Source: Actinokineospora xionganensis
GTDB taxonomy: Bacteria > Actinomycetota > Actinomycetes > Mycobacteriales > Pseudonocardiaceae
DNA length: 64,000 nucleotides
Assembly (NCBI RefSeq): GCF_014323725.1
Contig: NZ_JABVED010000002.1
Location: 1-64,000 of the forward strand
Direction: 5' to 3'
How positions within the stretch are numbered: position 1 is the first letter of the stretch; every line of letters begins with the position of its first letter. The position numbers and the translations under genes are program-made. Below, piece by piece: positions 9,005 to 17,799 of this stretch. Below the pieces are notes generated by a model. That model was not told the origin of the DNA, did no database searches, and saw nothing but the letters and a program-made list of their open reading frames with translations.

Positions 9005-10363
9005 TTAGGTGGCGGCAGTAGTCGACTCGTTTGTGTCGGGGTTCTCATCCGGGGTGTCCTCGTCGACGTCTTCCTCGTCGACGTCTTCGTCGTCGGCGGA
9101 CTCCTCTTCGGACTCCTCAGCCTGCTCCTCGACAACCTCTTCGACAGCTTCGTCGGTGGGCTCATCAGAGTCTTCGGGTTCCTCTTCCTCCGGGTCCTCG
9201 GGGTCGATGAGGCCCACGGGACCCTCGACGACCGGCCGCTCCCCCGCGAACCAGGCCACGAAGCCGCCGGGCACCGCGACCCAGCAGGCCAGGGCGAACG
9301 ACACCAGCGCGGCCCGCAGGTCGAGCGGGTGGAACGGGCCGCCGCCGAGCGCGCCGCCCGCACTGCCCGCGAGCACCGCGAAGCTGAGCGCCACCACGAC
9401 GGAGGCGACGGCGACCGACCGCAACCGGTCTTTAGGGGACTCCGCAACCGACCGCAGCACCCAGCCGACCAACGCGCCGATGGCGGCGGGCAGCAGGAAC
9501 AGTGCGAGCCACCACGCCGCGGCCTGCTCGGGCAGCGCGCTGAGCAACGGCAGCGCGGGCACCGGGCCGCCGTCGAAGTCGAGCGGGGCGACCGACACCG
9601 CGCCCATCGAGAACCCGGGGCCCGCGATGAACGCGGTTCCCGCGATCACGGCGTTGGGCAGGTACCCGGCGGAGAGAAGCAGCATGCCGAGCGCGCTGCC
9701 GGGCCCGTCCACGGCGAACATCGTGTTCGCCGCGCCATAGGACATGGCGAGCCCGAACGTCACCACCAGCGAGCCCGCGGCGACCAGCGCGGCGACCGCC
9801 AGCAGCCCGGCCCGCAGCCCGGCCCAGGCGAAGTCGTCGACTCGTTCGGCGCACCAGTCCAGGGTCCCGGAGCGGCGCAGCAGGCCGACGTACGCGGCGA
9901 GTCCGGCGAGCAGGGCCGGGTAGTAGAACCCGGCCAGCGGGTCGACTACGACCGGACCGCCGCCGAGAACCACGGCGATGGTGAGACCGAAGGCGGCATG
10001 GGCCGCCACGACAGCCAGGATGACGTGCCCGGTCTCCCGCGGACCGACAGCGTCGACACGCTCGGCGGCGCCCGCGGCGGTGCGGGCCACCACCACCACC
10101 AGCAGCAGCGTCGGCAGCAGGGGCAGCACACCCAGCTCATGGCCCTGCACGATCAACGGGACCTGGTGGGCGGCAAGCCACCCGGGCAGCGCGGCGATGA
10201 GCACACCGACCGTGGAGAAGTGGGATCTGGAGGCGATCGCCGTGACCAGCGCCATCACCGCGGCTACGGCGGCGTACCCGGTGAGCAGCGGACCCAGAGC
10301 GGCTACGGCCAACACCCGGGCGCGCGCCACCGGTGTGATCCGGTCGGTCTCCAGCAGCGCCAT
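9005..10363 (-). CDS. DUF6350 multi-pass membrane protein, PerM-like
   Basis: Integral membrane protein, 452 aa, with about eight to ten hydrophobic segments through residue ~375, followed by a very acidic cytoplasmic-type tail rich in Glu, Asp and Ser (DPEDPEEEEPEDSDEP and onward). It corresponds by position (next to purN-purH) and by topology to mycobacterial PerM (Rv0955), which stabilises the divisome protein FtsB during chronic infection; that role is known for the mycobacterial protein and only inferred here. The ATG at 10363 is preceded by a weak GTGGGG. The acidic tail is low in complexity and likely disordered. Confidence 0.8.
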   Translation of the reverse strand: MALLETDRITPVARARVLAVAALGPLLTGYAAVAAVMALVTAIASRSHFSTVGVLIAALPGWLAAHQVPLIVQGHELGVLPLLPTLLLVVVVARTAAGAAERVDAVGPRETGHVILAVVAAHAAFGLTIAVVLGGGPVVVDPLAGFYYPALLAGLAAYVGLLRRSGTLDWCAERVDDFAWAGLRAGLLAVAALVAAGSLVVTFGLAMSYGAANTMFAVDGPGSALGMLLLSAGYLPNAVIAGTAFIAGPGFSMGAVSVAPLDFDGGPVPALPLLSALPEQAAAWWLALFLLPAAIGALVGWVLRSVAESPKDRLRSVAVASVVVALSFAVLAGSAGGALGGGPFHPLDLRAALVSFALACWVAVPGGFVAWFAGERPVVEGPVGLIDPEDPEEEEPEDSDEPTDEAVEEVVEEQAEESEEESADDEDVDEEDVDEDTPDENPDTNESTTAAT

Positions 10364-10447
10364 GGCCCCACTGTGGCATTCGGGTGATGGCAGCCCCGGG
10401 GTGCCACGCCGCCGTCAACCGATCCGGTGAACACCTTCACACACGAA

Positions 10448-10480
10448 CGGGGCGGCACCGTCGATGACGGTGCCGCCCCG
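10448..10480 (-). terminator. Terminator after the DUF5336 gene
   Basis: A perfect 15-bp stem (CGGGGCGGCACCGTC and its complement) with a GAT loop begins 16 bp after the stop of the gene at 10496, between it and the perM promoter region. Confidence 0.85.
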
Positions 10481-10495
10481 TGGAGAACGTCGTGC

Positions 10496-11158
10496 TCAGC
10501 CCTGCTGCGGGTATCCGCCCGGCGGGGTGCCCGGCGCCTGGCCGAACTGTCCCGGCGGCGGCGCGAAGGTCTGCTGCTGCTGCTGCGGCTGCGGCTGCGG
10601 CTGCTGCGGCTGGAACGGCGCCTGCTGCTGGTGCTGCTGCTGGAACGGCGCGGACGGCGGGTTGTAGCCACCGGGCTGGCCGTAGGGGTTGGCCGGAGCG
10701 GGCTGCGGCGCTTTGATGATGCCGTTGTCGAAGAGGAACGCGGCCACTGCGGCACCGGCCTGCAGGATGCCGAAGATCAGCACCATGACGCCGCCCGCCT
10801 TGAGCGAGCCGTCGATCGAGAAGATCATGAACAGGTACGCCAGCACGACCGACAGGATGATCGCGGGCGGCGTGAGGCCAACCTTCTTGTCACCCGGCAG
10901 GATCACCGGCAGCGACAGCAGGCCGCCCAGGAACAGCAGGCCCGGGATCCAACCCGAGAACGCCTCGTAGAAGTTCACGCCCGAGCTGAGCGGAGCGAAC
11001 CCGAGAAACAGGTTGAGCACGCCGAGACCCGCGACCGCGAGGTGCAGGATCTGTGCCAGTTCGAGCTTCGGGCCGGCCGGCGTGGGCGCGTAGCCCATCG
11101 TGGGCTGCTGCGGACCTTGACCCGGGTAACCACCCGGTGCCCCGCCTGGATAGGTCAT
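10496..11158 (-). CDS. DUF5336 four-TM protein with Pro/Gln-rich tail (Rv0954-like)
   Basis: 220 aa. A short Gly/Pro/Gln-rich N-terminus (MTYPGGAPGGYPGQG) precedes four predicted membrane segments at about residues 32-52, 64-84, 96-116 and 123-145. The cytoplasmic-type C-terminal tail is Pro/Gln-rich, with runs such as QPQPQPQQQQQ. It matches the mycobacterial Rv0954 family (34 kDa antigenic protein, DUF5336) in layout and in its position between sucCD and perM. In mycobacteria this family is linked to the cell pole and divisome; that is not shown here. Flanked by hairpin terminators on both sides, so it is probably monocistronic. Confidence 0.82.
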   Translation of the reverse strand: MTYPGGAPGGYPGQGPQQPTMGYAPTPAGPKLELAQILHLAVAGLGVLNLFLGFAPLSSGVNFYEAFSGWIPGLLFLGGLLSLPVILPGDKKVGLTPPAIILSVVLAYLFMIFSIDGSLKAGGVMVLIFGILQAGAAVAAFLFDNGIIKAPQPAPANPYGQPGGYNPPSAPFQQQHQQQAPFQPQQPQPQPQQQQQTFAPPPGQFGQAPGTPPGGYPQQG

Positions 11159-11290
11159 CGCGTGCTCTCCTCAGCTAGCTCGACGCACAGAAACAATCTT
11201 TCAGCCAGCGAGACGCTAGCCCATTGCGGTGATCCGACGGACACCGGCAGGCGATGGTTCCCCATCGTGGAAACAACTTGAAAACAACAA

Positions 11291-11318
11291 GGGCCGGACG
11301 CGCGAACGCGTCCGGCCC
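11291..11318 (-). terminator. Terminator after sucD
   Basis: A perfect 12-bp stem (GGGCCGGACGCG and its complement) with a CGAA tetraloop lies 24 bp beyond the sucD stop. Confidence 0.88.
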
Positions 11319-11342
11319 CGTGATCTTCAGAAGATCAGGCTG

Positions 11343-12266
11343 TCAGTTCCCGGCCTGGAACAGCTCGCGAGCCAGGGCAGCGGTCTCGGACGGCGTCTTG
11401 CCGACCTTGACCCCGGCGGCCTCGAGGGCCTCCTTCTTCGCCTGCGCGGTGCCTGCCGAGCCGGACACGATCGCGCCCGCGTGCCCCATGGTCTTGCCCT
11501 CGGGCGCGGTGAAGCCAGCCACGTAGCCGACGACCGGCTTGGTGACGTTGTCCTTGATGTAGGCCGCGGCCCGCTCTTCGGCGTCGCCACCGATCTCGCC
11601 GATCATGACGATCAGCTCGGTCTCCGGGTCCTGCTCGAACGCCTCGAGGGCGTCGATGTGGGTGGTGCCGATGATCGGGTCGCCACCGATGCCGACCGCG
11701 GACGAGAAGCCGATGTCGCGCAGCTCGTACATCATCTGGTAGGTCAGGGTGCCGGACTTCGACACCAGACCGATCTTGCCCGGGCCGGTGATGTCGGCCG
11801 GGATGATGCCCGCGTTGGACTTTCCGGGGCTGATGAGGCCGGGGCAGTTCGGACCGATGATGCGTGTCCTCGGGGTCCGGGGTGCCCCCGGTGTCACAGG
11901 GCCCTCTCCCTTGGCCACCGCGTGCGCCCAGAAGTACGCGCTGTCGTGCACCGGGATGCCCTCGGTGATGACGACGGCCAGGTCGATGCCCGCGTCGATC
12001 GCCTCGATGACGGCGTCCTTGGCGAACTTCGGCGGAACGAAGATCACCGACACGTCGGCGCCGGTGGCCTCCATCGCCTCGGCGACGGTGGCGAAGACCG
12101 GCAGGGACACGCCCTCGATCTCGACCTTGGTGCCCGCCTTCTTCGGGTTGACACCGCCGACGATGTTCGTGCCGGACTTGAGCATGCGGCCCGTGTGCTT
12201 GGTGCCCTCGGAACCGGTCATGCCCTGGACGATGACCTTGCTCTGGTCAGTCAGGAAGATAGCCAT
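11343..12266 (-). CDS. sucD: Succinyl-CoA synthetase alpha subunit SucD
   Basis: TCA-cycle enzyme that interconverts succinyl-CoA and succinate with NTP formation. 307 aa, the usual size. The CoA-binding N-terminus reads [18 protein letters not shown]. The phospho-His loop is [18 protein letters not shown] near residue 255. A slightly unusual insert, APRTPRTR, precedes IGPNCPG; similar short inserts occur in actinobacterial SucD. Only 2 bp separate the sucC stop from the sucD ATG, so the genes form a tight operon ending at the hairpin downstream. Confidence 0.97.
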   Translation of the reverse strand: MAIFLTDQSKVIVQGMTGSEGTKHTGRMLKSGTNIVGGVNPKKAGTKVEIEGVSLPVFATVAEAMEATGADVSVIFVPPKFAKDAVIEAIDAGIDLAVVITEGIPVHDSAYFWAHAVAKGEGPVTPGAPRTPRTRIIGPNCPGLISPGKSNAGIIPADITGPGKIGLVSKSGTLTYQMMYELRDIGFSSAVGIGGDPIIGTTHIDALEAFEQDPETELIVMIGEIGGDAEERAAAYIKDNVTKPVVGYVAGFTAPEGKTMGHAGAIVSGSAGTAQAKKEALEAAGVKVGKTPSETAALARELFQAGN

Positions 12267-12268
12267 TG

Positions 12269-13438
12269 TCAGACCCCCGCAGCCGCGAGTTCGGCGGCCT
12301 TGTCGGCAGCGTTGTCCATAGTGTCCACCACGGTCACGAGCGGGTGGTTGGCCTCGGCCAGGATGCGGCGGCCCTCGTCGACGTTGTTGCCGTCGAGGCG
12401 CACGACCAGCGGCTTGGTGGCCTCGTCACCGAGGATCTCCAGCGCCGCGACGATGCCGTTGGCGACCGCGTCACAGGCGGTGATGCCGCCGAAGACGTTG
12501 ACGAACACCGACTTGACCGCCGGGTCGTTCAGGATGATGTGCAGGCCGTTCGCCATCACCTCGGCGGACGCGCCGCCGCCGATGTCGAGGAAGTTGGCGG
12601 GCTTGACGCCGTTGTGCTTCTCGCCCGCGTAGGCCACCACGTCCAGAGTGGACATGACCAGGCCCGCGCCGTTGCCGATGATGCCGACCTCGCCGTCGAG
12701 CTTGACGTAGTTGAGGTCCTTGGCCTTGGCCGCGGCCTCCAGCGGGTCCTCGGCCTCCTGGTCCACCAGGTCGGCGTGCGCCGGGTGGCGGAAGCCCGCG
12801 TTCTCGTCGAGGGTGACCTTGCCGTCGAGGGCGATGATCTTGTCCTGCGGGTCGCGGACCAGCGGGTTGACCTCGACCAGCGTGGCGTCCTCGCCGACGA
12901 AGGCTTCCCACAGCTTGACGATGACGTCGGCGGCCTGCTCGGCCACCACGGCGGGGATCTTGGCCGCTGCGACGATTTCCTGCGCCTTGGCCAGGTCGAC
13001 GCCCTCGATGGCGTTGACCGGGATCTTGGCGAGGGCCTCGGGGCGCTCGACGGCGAGCTGCTCGATGTCCATGCCGCCCTCAGCCGACGCCATGGCGAGG
13101 AAGGTGCGGTTGGCGCGGTCGAGCAGGAACGAGAAGTAGTACTCCTCGGCGATGTCGGACGCGACCGTCACCAGCACCTTGCGGGTGATGTGGCCCTTGA
13201 TGTCCAGGCCGAGGATGCCCTCGGCCTTGGCCTGGGCGTCGTCGGCGTTGTCGGCGAGCTTGACGCCGCCCGCCTTACCCCGGCCGCCGGTCTTGACCTG
13301 GGCCTTGATGACCACGGTCGAACCGAGCTCTTCCGCGATGGCGCGGGCCTTCTCGGGGGTGTCAGCCACGTCGCCCGGCAGCACCGGGACCCCGTGGGCG
13401 GCGAAAAGATCCTTCGCCTGGTACTCGTACAGGTCCAC
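12269..13438 (-). CDS. sucC: Succinyl-CoA synthetase beta subunit SucC
   Basis: Nucleotide-binding ATP-grasp subunit of succinyl-CoA synthetase, 389 aa. The N-terminus [19 protein letters not shown] is canonical. The ATP-grasp region shows [18 protein letters not shown], and the C-terminal CoA-ligase domain contains NIGGG-type (FLDIGGGA) and [12 protein letters not shown] motifs. First gene of sucC-sucD. About 130 bp upstream are without genes and carry two copies of a TCTGTCAC-type element near 13535 and 13567, of unknown meaning. Confidence 0.97.
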   Translation of the reverse strand: MDLYEYQAKDLFAAHGVPVLPGDVADTPEKARAIAEELGSTVVIKAQVKTGGRGKAGGVKLADNADDAQAKAEGILGLDIKGHITRKVLVTVASDIAEEYYFSFLLDRANRTFLAMASAEGGMDIEQLAVERPEALAKIPVNAIEGVDLAKAQEIVAAAKIPAVVAEQAADVIVKLWEAFVGEDATLVEVNPLVRDPQDKIIALDGKVTLDENAGFRHPAHADLVDQEAEDPLEAAAKAKDLNYVKLDGEVGIIGNGAGLVMSTLDVVAYAGEKHNGVKPANFLDIGGGASAEVMANGLHIILNDPAVKSVFVNVFGGITACDAVANGIVAALEILGDEATKPLVVRLDGNNVDEGRRILAEANHPLVTVVDTMDNAADKAAELAAAGV

Positions 13439-13572
13439 TCGACAGTCTCCTGACTACGGTGTCTTCGACGCGATGCTGTCAGACGTGAAGACCCTAGCGA
13501 CCTGCGGATTGACCTGAAACTTCACACCCGGTGAAGTCTGTCACCAGAGGGTCACTATCACGGTGAGGTCTG

Positions 13573-13845
13573 TCACCACTTCGCCTTCGCGGCCCAAGTG
13601 AGCACGTCGATGTAGTCGTAAACCTCGATGTCGGAGGCGTTTCGCTCCTTGAGCCGCGCCGTGACCATGCCCACGTGGTCGTCGACCGCGATCGCGTCGG
13701 CGTCCTCTTGAATCGCGATGGTCACCACCTGATCGGGGCTCCCGTGGCCGGCGAAGACGACCTCGATCCCGCTGTCGCGGAGCAGCCGCGCCACGGCATG
13801 CAGGTCGGCTTCGCCGAACTCGGCCAGGACCACCCGGGCGGTCAT
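13573..13845 (-). CDS. Small B12-binding-fold protein with a degenerate cobalamin motif
   Basis: 90 aa, the size of one isolated cobalamin-binding (Rossmann-like) domain as in the small subunit of acyl-CoA mutases. Alignment by eye keeps the fold pattern (ARVVLAEFGEADLHAVARLLRDSG, then EVVFAGHGSPDQVV, then ADAIAVDDHVGM). The signature DxHxxG that supplies the lower-axial His is not present; the corresponding stretch reads FGEADLHA. It may bind cobalamin base-on, bind something else, or have lost cofactor binding. The start overlaps the stop of the upstream membrane-protein gene in ATGA, so the two are translationally coupled. No mutase large subunit is nearby. Confidence 0.65.
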   Translation of the reverse strand: MTARVVLAEFGEADLHAVARLLRDSGIEVVFAGHGSPDQVVTIAIQEDADAIAVDDHVGMVTARLKERNASDIEVYDYIDVLTWAAKAKW

Positions 13846-15620
13846 CGGCGCGTTTTCACGGCGGGTCGCGCGATGGCGGCGATGAGGGCGGAGACGAGCA
13901 GCGCGGCCACGCAGGCCAGCGACAGCCAGGTGCCGGGGCCCGCGGTCGCCCGCTCCGCGCGGTCGGACGTGAGGGTGAACTCCAGCGCGTGGACCGCGAC
14001 CAGCGCCGCGGCACCGGCGAGGAGCGCGCCGCCGCGTGGTGGGCGTGCGAACGCGGAGACGGTGATGACCGCGAGGACCACGATGACGCCGAGGAGCAGA
14101 CCCCACGACGCCGGGCGGAAGTGCGACCAGATGCCGGGCGCGACGAAGCCGGTGGCTTTGAGGACGGGCAGGCCGAACGCGCCGATGGCGAACAGCGCCG
14201 CCGCGGCGAGGGGCGCGGCGAGGGTGAGGTTGGCCTGGCGCTGGGTGAGGTCGACGTCGTCGCGCTCGGCCACTCCGGCGAGCGCGGCGACGCAGGCGGC
14301 GGCGACCGCGAGCACGGCCGCGATCCCGCCGAGCCAGGCGCCGGGGCCCGCGCTGACGGCGTCGCTGGCGCTCATGGCGGTGAAGACGGCGTCGCTCGAA
14401 CTGGCCGCGACCAGCGGTATCGCGATCACAGCGACCGCGAACGCGGGGCGGGTCGCGGCGGCGGCGCGCGCGAACAGGAGCGGCACAGCCAGCGCGAGCA
14501 CGACGATCGCGGCGGGGACGAACAGCCTGCTGGAATAGGCGACGGGACGGTCGAGGCCGCCGGTGACCACGAGTTGGACGGAGGTCGCGGCGGCCAACGC
14601 GGCGGCGGCGGAGGCCAGGCCGAGGACTCCGGCGGCCAGGTGCAGGCGGCCGGTGTCGAGTTCGGTCGCGCGGTCCTCGGCGGGGTTCTCCTGGCGGTTG
14701 AGCAGCCAGACCGCGACGGTCAGGGCGACCAGCGCGGACAGGGCGATGACCGGGCCGGGGGCGAGGTGCAGGCGGTCGACGGCGGTGGCGGCCGCGAGCT
14801 GCGGGACGGTGAGGCCCGCGACGGCCGCTGTCACGCCGAGGACCACGCCGCGGGCGACCGGTGGGCGGGCCGACCCGGCGCCGAAGACCGCGCCTGCCGC
14901 GCCCGCGCCCGCGACGAGCAGGACACCGAAGCGGGCCAGCGGCGGGGCGTCGATCACGCTGCTGGCCAGGACGAAGGCGTTGTCCGAGCGGAACGGGGCG
15001 AGCAGCAGGCCGACGGCGGCGAGCAGCGCGGCGACGAGGGCGAGCACCAGGGAGGTGCCCTGCGCCTTGGTCGAGCGGTCGGCGGAGTGGTCGTCGAACT
15101 CGGCGGCGTAGGGCGAGCCGGGGACGGCGCCCGCGCGGCCGACCGCGAGGAGGCCCGCGAGCGCGACCGCGCCATGGCCCGCGAGCAGCACCCACAGGCC
15201 GGGGGCGGCGGTGAGGGGCGCGAGGACGGTCGGCACCAGGATCTCGGGGCGCGAGGTGAGCAGCGCGTCCACGGCGAACTGCGCGTCGAGGAGGGCGCGT
15301 CCGGGGGCGAGCATCGCGGAACCGACCAAGACGGCGGCCCCGGTGGCGGGGGCTTTGGCGGCGACGAAGCCGATCGCGAGCAGCGGCGGAACCGCGGCGA
15401 GCACGGCGAGGAGGGGCAGGGCGCCGAAACCGGCGTCGGGCGCGTCTTCCACCAGCCCCATGGCGGGCCCGGCGACGAGGAGTACAGCACCGGCAACCCC
15501 GAGGAAGAGCGCGACCCGGAGCCTGCCCGGCACGTCGGCCCAGCCGATGCGAACAACGGGAAGTGCGCCGTCGGCCTGGTCCGCGGGGCGGAGGAGCGAC
15601 GTTCGAATCCGCGAGGTCAT
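13842..15620 (-). CDS. Large polytopic membrane protein of unknown function
   Basis: 592 aa from the chosen ATG at 15620 (MTSRIRTSLLRPADQ). After ~30 polar residues the protein is almost entirely hydrophobic, with roughly fifteen predicted membrane segments rich in Ala, Leu and Val, and short polar links such as EFDDHSADRSTKAQG and NRQENPAEDRATELD. It has a short basic C-terminus. I do not recognise a family. It is the first gene of a coupled pair with the small B12-fold protein (ATGA overlap), so both products are probably made in a fixed ratio. The 935-bp region upstream is divergent to the M23 peptidase gene. Confidence 0.75.
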   Translation of the reverse strand: MTSRIRTSLLRPADQADGALPVVRIGWADVPGRLRVALFLGVAGAVLLVAGPAMGLVEDAPDAGFGALPLLAVLAAVPPLLAIGFVAAKAPATGAAVLVGSAMLAPGRALLDAQFAVDALLTSRPEILVPTVLAPLTAAPGLWVLLAGHGAVALAGLLAVGRAGAVPGSPYAAEFDDHSADRSTKAQGTSLVLALVAALLAAVGLLLAPFRSDNAFVLASSVIDAPPLARFGVLLVAGAGAAGAVFGAGSARPPVARGVVLGVTAAVAGLTVPQLAAATAVDRLHLAPGPVIALSALVALTVAVWLLNRQENPAEDRATELDTGRLHLAAGVLGLASAAAALAAATSVQLVVTGGLDRPVAYSSRLFVPAAIVVLALAVPLLFARAAAATRPAFAVAVIAIPLVAASSSDAVFTAMSASDAVSAGPGAWLGGIAAVLAVAAACVAALAGVAERDDVDLTQRQANLTLAAPLAAAALFAIGAFGLPVLKATGFVAPGIWSHFRPASWGLLLGVIVVLAVITVSAFARPPRGGALLAGAAALVAVHALEFTLTSDRAERATAGPGTWLSLACVAALLVSALIAAIARPAVKTRR

Positions 15621-15800
15621 CGCGGGCAACGCTAGCAAGGCCTGCCGCATCCGACCGCTTCCGCGCTGCGGGAGCCACCTGATGGGAGGGATGCGGCGGC
15701 GGGCGTTGTGGGCGTGGGTGAGTTGGAAACCGAACAGGTGGGGCCGGGTCGGGCTGGTGAGCGGACGGGTCGGCAGGACTGCGGGCAGATGGCTCGGTGC

Positions 15801-16035
15801 TCGGCCCGGTCGGCCCGGTCGGCCCGGCGCGGCGCGGCCCGGCGCGGCCCGGCCCGGCGCAGCCCGGCTCGACCCGGCCCGGCGCAGCCCGGCTCGACCC
15901 GGCTCGACCCGGCTCGACCCGGCGCGGCCCGGCGCGGCTCGGCTCGACCCAAGTCCGCCGGTTCGGTTGGACGGGCGGGCTGGGACGGGCCGGGCTGGGC
16001 TGCGCCAGGTTGGGCGGGGCCGGTTGGGCTGGGCT
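15801..16035. repeat. GC-rich decamer minisatellite in the intergenic region
   Basis: Between 15821 and 15950 the sequence is built from near-in-phase 10-bp units of the consensus GGCKCGRCCC, with one 5-bp phase slip. The next ~85 bp continue as looser GGGCTGGG/GGGCCGG-type units. No reading frame through it looks like protein: translations are only Arg/Pro/Ala/Gly low complexity. The first part of the gap (15621-15800) shows no other feature. Confidence 0.75.
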
Positions 16036-16555
16036 TAGGTCGGTCTGAATTGATCTGGGCGCAGGCCGGCGTTGGCGCGCGGAGTCGAACGTGCCTGGTG
16101 GGTGCGGCGGGGTTGAGATGCGCCCCGAGGCGTGGACGCAGGCCACAGGCGGGTTGGGGGTGGAGCGACTGCCGGGGTTGGTGCGGTTGATGGCGGATTG
16201 TCGCGGCGGGTGGGGCCGATCGACTCTGCGCGGACCACCTAAATGGCCTATTGAAACGAGACCCAGGTCACACTAGAGGGCGTGAGGTGGGGTTAACTTT
16301 GGGTAGTAACCGCTGTACAGGAACTTCCGCCCCTCGCCACGGTTGGCAGACATCACGTGTGGATGTTGCCCATCCCGGTATCTCCCCGTTACTGTCCCCG
16401 AGTCCGTTGTCACAGTCCGATCACGAATGGACTGGGGCTGGCAACCTGCTCCACGCCACCCCATCCGGGTCCCCCGCCCGGAGTCCTCACCACCTAGCGC
16501 TCGTCCCCCGCGAGCCGGTGTCCGGATCTGACTCCCCGAAGGCGGAAGGCTAGCT
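16036..16555. other. Long leader/intergenic region before the M23 peptidase
   Basis: Over 500 bp without a credible gene on either strand. Near the middle, GTTAAC (16292) and GTAAC (16306) resemble MtrA half-sites but are spaced 13 bp rather than 11. I could not find the conserved blocks of a c-di-AMP riboswitch, which often precedes cell-wall hydrolase genes in actinobacteria. Nothing else is clear. Confidence 0.4.
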
Positions 16556-17365
16556 TTGTCTCGACATCGCTCCACCGGCGGTGAACGCGAGTTCACCGTG
16601 CTCGACGAAGCGCTTGATCGCGCCCCTCGAGATCGCGGTGCGCACCGAATCGCTCCACCCTCGTCCGCGCTGCGCGGGCGGGTCGTCGTGGCCGCTGTGG
16701 CCGTCGGCGCCTTCGCCGCGGCCGCTGCGGGGCAGACCCTCCAATCCGCCGCCGGCTCGTCGAGCGACGACATCGTTCCGCTGGCAGGCACCCGCGACGC
16801 CGCCTCCCACATGGGTGGCATGGGTGGTGACGGGCCGATCGCGCCCGAGCTGCTGACGCTCGCGAAGACCTCCGACGGCACGCTCGAGGCCCAGAAGATG
16901 GCCTCCTCCGAGCGCGTCACCCAGGCCCGCAACGCGCGTGCCGCCGAGGTCCAGAAGCAGAAGGAGGAAGCGGCCCGCCCGAAGGCTTTCTCGCCTGCGT
17001 CCGGCCGCCTGACCTCCGGCTTCGGCGCCCGCTGGGGCACCACCCACTACGGCATCGACATCGCCAACCGCATCGGCACGCCGATCGTCTCGGTCGCCGA
17101 CGGCACCGTGATCGAAGCGGGCAGCGCCAGCGGCTTCGGCCTCTGGGTCCGCGTCCAGCACTCCGACGGCACCGTCACGGTCTACGGCCACATCAACGAC
17201 TACGTCGTACGCGAAGGCCAGCGGGTCAAGGCAGGCCAACTGATCGCCCACATGGGCAACCGCGGCCAGTCCACCGGTCCGCACCTGCACTTCGAGGTGT
17301 GGGACGCCAGCGGCCGCAAGATGAACCCGCTGCCCTGGCTGACCGCGCGCGGCATCAGGGTCTGA
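16556..17365 (+). CDS. M23 family metallopeptidase, membrane-anchored or secreted
   Basis: Peptidoglycan hydrolase-type protein of 269 aa. A TTG start is chosen because GGAAGG lies 6 nt upstream. A basic, polar N-terminus (~45 aa) precedes one hydrophobic segment at about residues 43-62 (signal or anchor), then a charged coiled-coil-like region (AQKMASSERVTQARNARAAEVQKQ). The lytic domain occupies residues ~145-265 with the zinc motifs HYGID and GPHLHFEVW and the typical GSASGFGLWVRVQHSDGTVTVYGHIN. The three expected zinc ligands (His, Asp, His) are visible. It matches the position of Rv0950c in mycobacteria (between uvrD1 and sucC). It could be active, or act as an activator of other hydrolases. 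Confidence 0.92.
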   Translation: MSRHRSTGGEREFTVLDEALDRAPRDRGAHRIAPPSSALRGRVVVAAVAVGAFAAAAAGQTLQSAAGSSSDDIVPLAGTRDAASHMGGMGGDGPIAPELLTLAKTSDGTLEAQKMASSERVTQARNARAAEVQKQKEEAARPKAFSPASGRLTSGFGARWGTTHYGIDIANRIGTPIVSVADGTVIEAGSASGFGLWVRVQHSDGTVTVYGHINDYVVREGQRVKAGQLIAHMGNRGQSTGPHLHFEVWDASGRKMNPLPWLTARGIRV

Positions 17366-17387
17366 GGCACCCGAGCCCCAGCGAGCG

Positions 17388-17687
17388 TCATCGCCTGAGC
17401 ACCACCCCGCCCTCCGGGTCGGCCCGCACGAAATAGGCGCTCGCGACGCGCCACACCGCGCACATCGAGCCACGCCGCCCAGGCGCCGGAAGGTGAGCCC
17501 GCCCGCACCCCGCACAGCGGGTGCGGGCCCCCGTGGGCCGATGGAGCCCGAGCACGCTGCGCCACGCCGCCGTGAGCCTGCGCAGTTCGCCGCCGACGAC
17601 CGCGTGCTGCTTGGCGGCGAGGCGGTCGACCGCGTCGAGGTAGCGGCCCACCGCCTCGGCGAGAAGCCGGTGCAGCAGTTCGTCCAT
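17388..17687 (-). CDS. SOS-linked small Cys-containing protein (99 aa)
   Basis: Unrecognised protein of 99 aa. The first half is helical (MDELLHRLLAEAVGRYLDAVDRLAAKQ). The second half has CAGCGRAH followed by a Cys 14 residues on (GSMCAVW), a possible small zinc ribbon, and ends with VRADPEGGVVLRR. The start at 17687 is chosen because a Shine-Dalgarno-like GGGGGGAAC lies upstream and the only earlier ATG falls inside the LexA box at 17746-17761. That box is 59 bp upstream and the gene lies downstream of pcrA on the same strand, so DNA-damage induction is likely. Function unknown. Confidence 0.7.
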   Translation of the reverse strand: MDELLHRLLAEAVGRYLDAVDRLAAKQHAVVGGELRRLTAAWRSVLGLHRPTGARTRCAGCGRAHLPAPGRRGSMCAVWRVASAYFVRADPEGGVVLRR

Positions 17688-17745
17688 TCCCTGTTCCCCC
17701 CTGGTTGCGCCATGGGGATAGTGAACCGCAGGGGACCGACAATTT

Positions 17746-17761
17746 TCGAACATCAGTTCGA
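17746..17761. promoter_or_regulatory. LexA (SOS) box upstream of the 99-aa Cys protein
   Basis: TCGAACATCAGTTCGA has perfect GAAC-N4-GTTC arms, as in the two mutasome boxes. It lies between the pcrA stop (17800) and the 99-aa gene start (17687), so the latter is the natural target. Confidence 0.82.
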
Positions 17762-17799
17762 ACGTGACTCGATCGAGTGACCGAGCGTCCCGCGGAGGC

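Noticed and set aside
15600..15625. GTTCGAATCC looks like a tRNA T-loop
   Set aside because: Flanking bases do not form a T-stem or acceptor stem, and the site is inside the membrane-protein coding sequence.
13573..16146. 857-codon open frame on the minus strand
   Set aside because: Only the last 90 codons look like protein; the rest is Arg/Pro-rich shadow of the membrane gene and the GC repeat.
16292..16310. MtrA-like direct repeat (GTTAAC and GTAAC) before the M23 gene
   Set aside because: Spacing is 13 bp instead of 11 and the first half-site is imperfect; reported only as a weak resemblance.
16240..16555. Possible c-di-AMP (ydaO) riboswitch before the M23 peptidase
   Set aside because: The conserved GGGGAACC and GGGGTGAATC-type blocks could not be found on the sense strand; only the gene context suggested it.
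17687..17753. Earlier ATG (17753) as the start of the 99-aa Cys protein
   Set aside because: It lies within the LexA box; the extra N-terminal residues look like untranslated leader.
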